Source: an uncultured Collinsella sp. (GTDB lineage Bacteria > Actinomycetota > Coriobacteriia > Coriobacteriales > Coriobacteriaceae). From it: DNA of 54,179 nt. Numbering within the stretch: position 1 is the stretch's first letter; the number at the start of each line of letters is the position of its first letter. The stretch spans positions 1 to 54,179 of the forward strand of contig CAUACA010000014.1 of assembly GCA_958427355.1 (NCBI GenBank), given 5' to 3'. The notes under the pieces are model-generated. The model was not told the DNA's origin. It was given only the letters and a program-made list of their open reading frames with translations, and made no database searches. Shown piece after piece: positions 54,057 through 54,179 of the stretch. A program made the position numbers and the translations under genes.

Positions 54057-54088
54057 GCAGGTCAGACGATTTATACCGTCTGACCTGC
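54057..54088 (-). terminator. Terminator of tRNA-Arg supplied by the element
   Basis: Perfect 12-bp stem GCAGGTCAGACG/CGTCTGACCTGC with an 8-nt loop, then TTCTGT on the minus strand. Confidence 0.82.
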
Positions 54089-54097
54089 AATTTCTTC

Positions 54098-54173
54098 TGG
54101 TGCCCCCGGTGCGATTCGAACGCACGACACCCGCTTTAGGAGAGCGGTGCTCTATCCCCTGAGCTACGGAGGC
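54098..54173 (-). tRNA. tRNA-Arg (anticodon CCU), integration target
   Basis: Minus strand cloverleaf: acceptor GCCTCCG pairs with CGGGGGC, anticodon stem CCGCT/AGCGG encloses CTCCTAA (CCU), T-stem GTGCG/CGCAC fully paired, discriminator A and encoded CCA. The 3' half overlaps the right attachment site. Confidence 0.95.
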
Positions 54174-54179
54174 ATGTTG

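Larger units (their letters stand above)
53703..54097. other. Right end of the element, no gene
   Basis: Non-coding, with two cruciform-forming repeats, candidate integrase arm sites and the tRNA terminator. It separates the R-M gene from the intact tRNA. Confidence 0.6.
43627..54142. mobile_element. Integrative mobilizable element in tRNA-Arg(CCU), about 10.5 kb
   Basis: Bounded by the 18-nt direct repeat CGACACCCGCTTTAGGAG (43654-43671 and 54125-54142). It contains a tyrosine integrase next to the left end, a small Xis-like DNA-binding protein, a DnaB-like ATPase, MobC, a coupling protein, a relaxase and a restriction-modification enzyme as cargo. Genes for a mating channel are absent, so the element would be mobilised by a conjugative helper. 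The right end supplies the 3' half of the intact tRNA and its terminator. Confidence 0.88.

Overview
The window looks like a chromosome segment of a high-GC anaerobic actinobacterium of the class Coriobacteriia, most like Collinsella. Support comes from the actinobacterial FHA/PP2C/SEDS-PBP/PknB operon, a single-chain pyruvate:ferredoxin oxidoreductase, rubrerythrin, carbamate kinase and LytTR two-component systems. The genus is inferred from content only; no database search was possible.

Layout. 1-5 kb: an edge nucleotidyltransferase, two unknown membrane proteins, rubrerythrin, a MutY-like glycosylase co-transcribed with an Rrf2 regulator, and tRNA-Asp. 5-14 kb: a phosphodiesterase, two paralogous LytS/LytR-type systems (one led by a glycosyltransferase), a UMF1-type transporter and a zinc-dependent phospholipase C-like protein. 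14-24 kb: amino-acid permease plus amidohydrolase, a C39-like peptidase, carbamate kinase and NifJ. 24-28 kb: a secreted/anchored protein, a membrane Ser/Thr kinase and an FHA protein in one operon. 28-32 kb: recR, ybaB and dnaX, interrupted by a gene on the other strand. 32-43.4 kb: a YcxB-like protein, then kinase, FhaA, FhaB, PP2C, a SEDS-PBP fusion and PknB with four PASTA repeats, a cell-wall growth and signalling locus.

43.6-54.1 kb is an integrative mobilizable element of about 10.5 kb in the 3' half of tRNA-Arg(CCU). It carries a tyrosine integrase, an unknown gene, a small DNA-binding (Xis-like) protein, a DnaB/RecA-like ATPase, MobC, a VirD4-type coupling protein, a divergent relaxase and a one-polypeptide MmeI-like restriction-modification enzyme. 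It has no type IV secretion channel, so transfer would need a helper. The left junction holds several old tRNA-Arg 3' fragments, each with its own terminator, which records repeated insertions at this site.

The most unusual non-coding signal is a 3'-UTR module seen twice (1325-1499 and 2288-2458). It has a long hairpin whose stem sequence differs completely between copies, while the loop, a roughly 40-nt tail and the terminator are conserved. Related long inverted repeats lie downstream of the phosphodiesterase (38 bp, perfect) and nifJ. Inside the mobile element, a 460-nt hairpin-dense non-coding segment and a compositional switch confined to the target-recognition domain of the MmeI-like enzyme also deserve attention.
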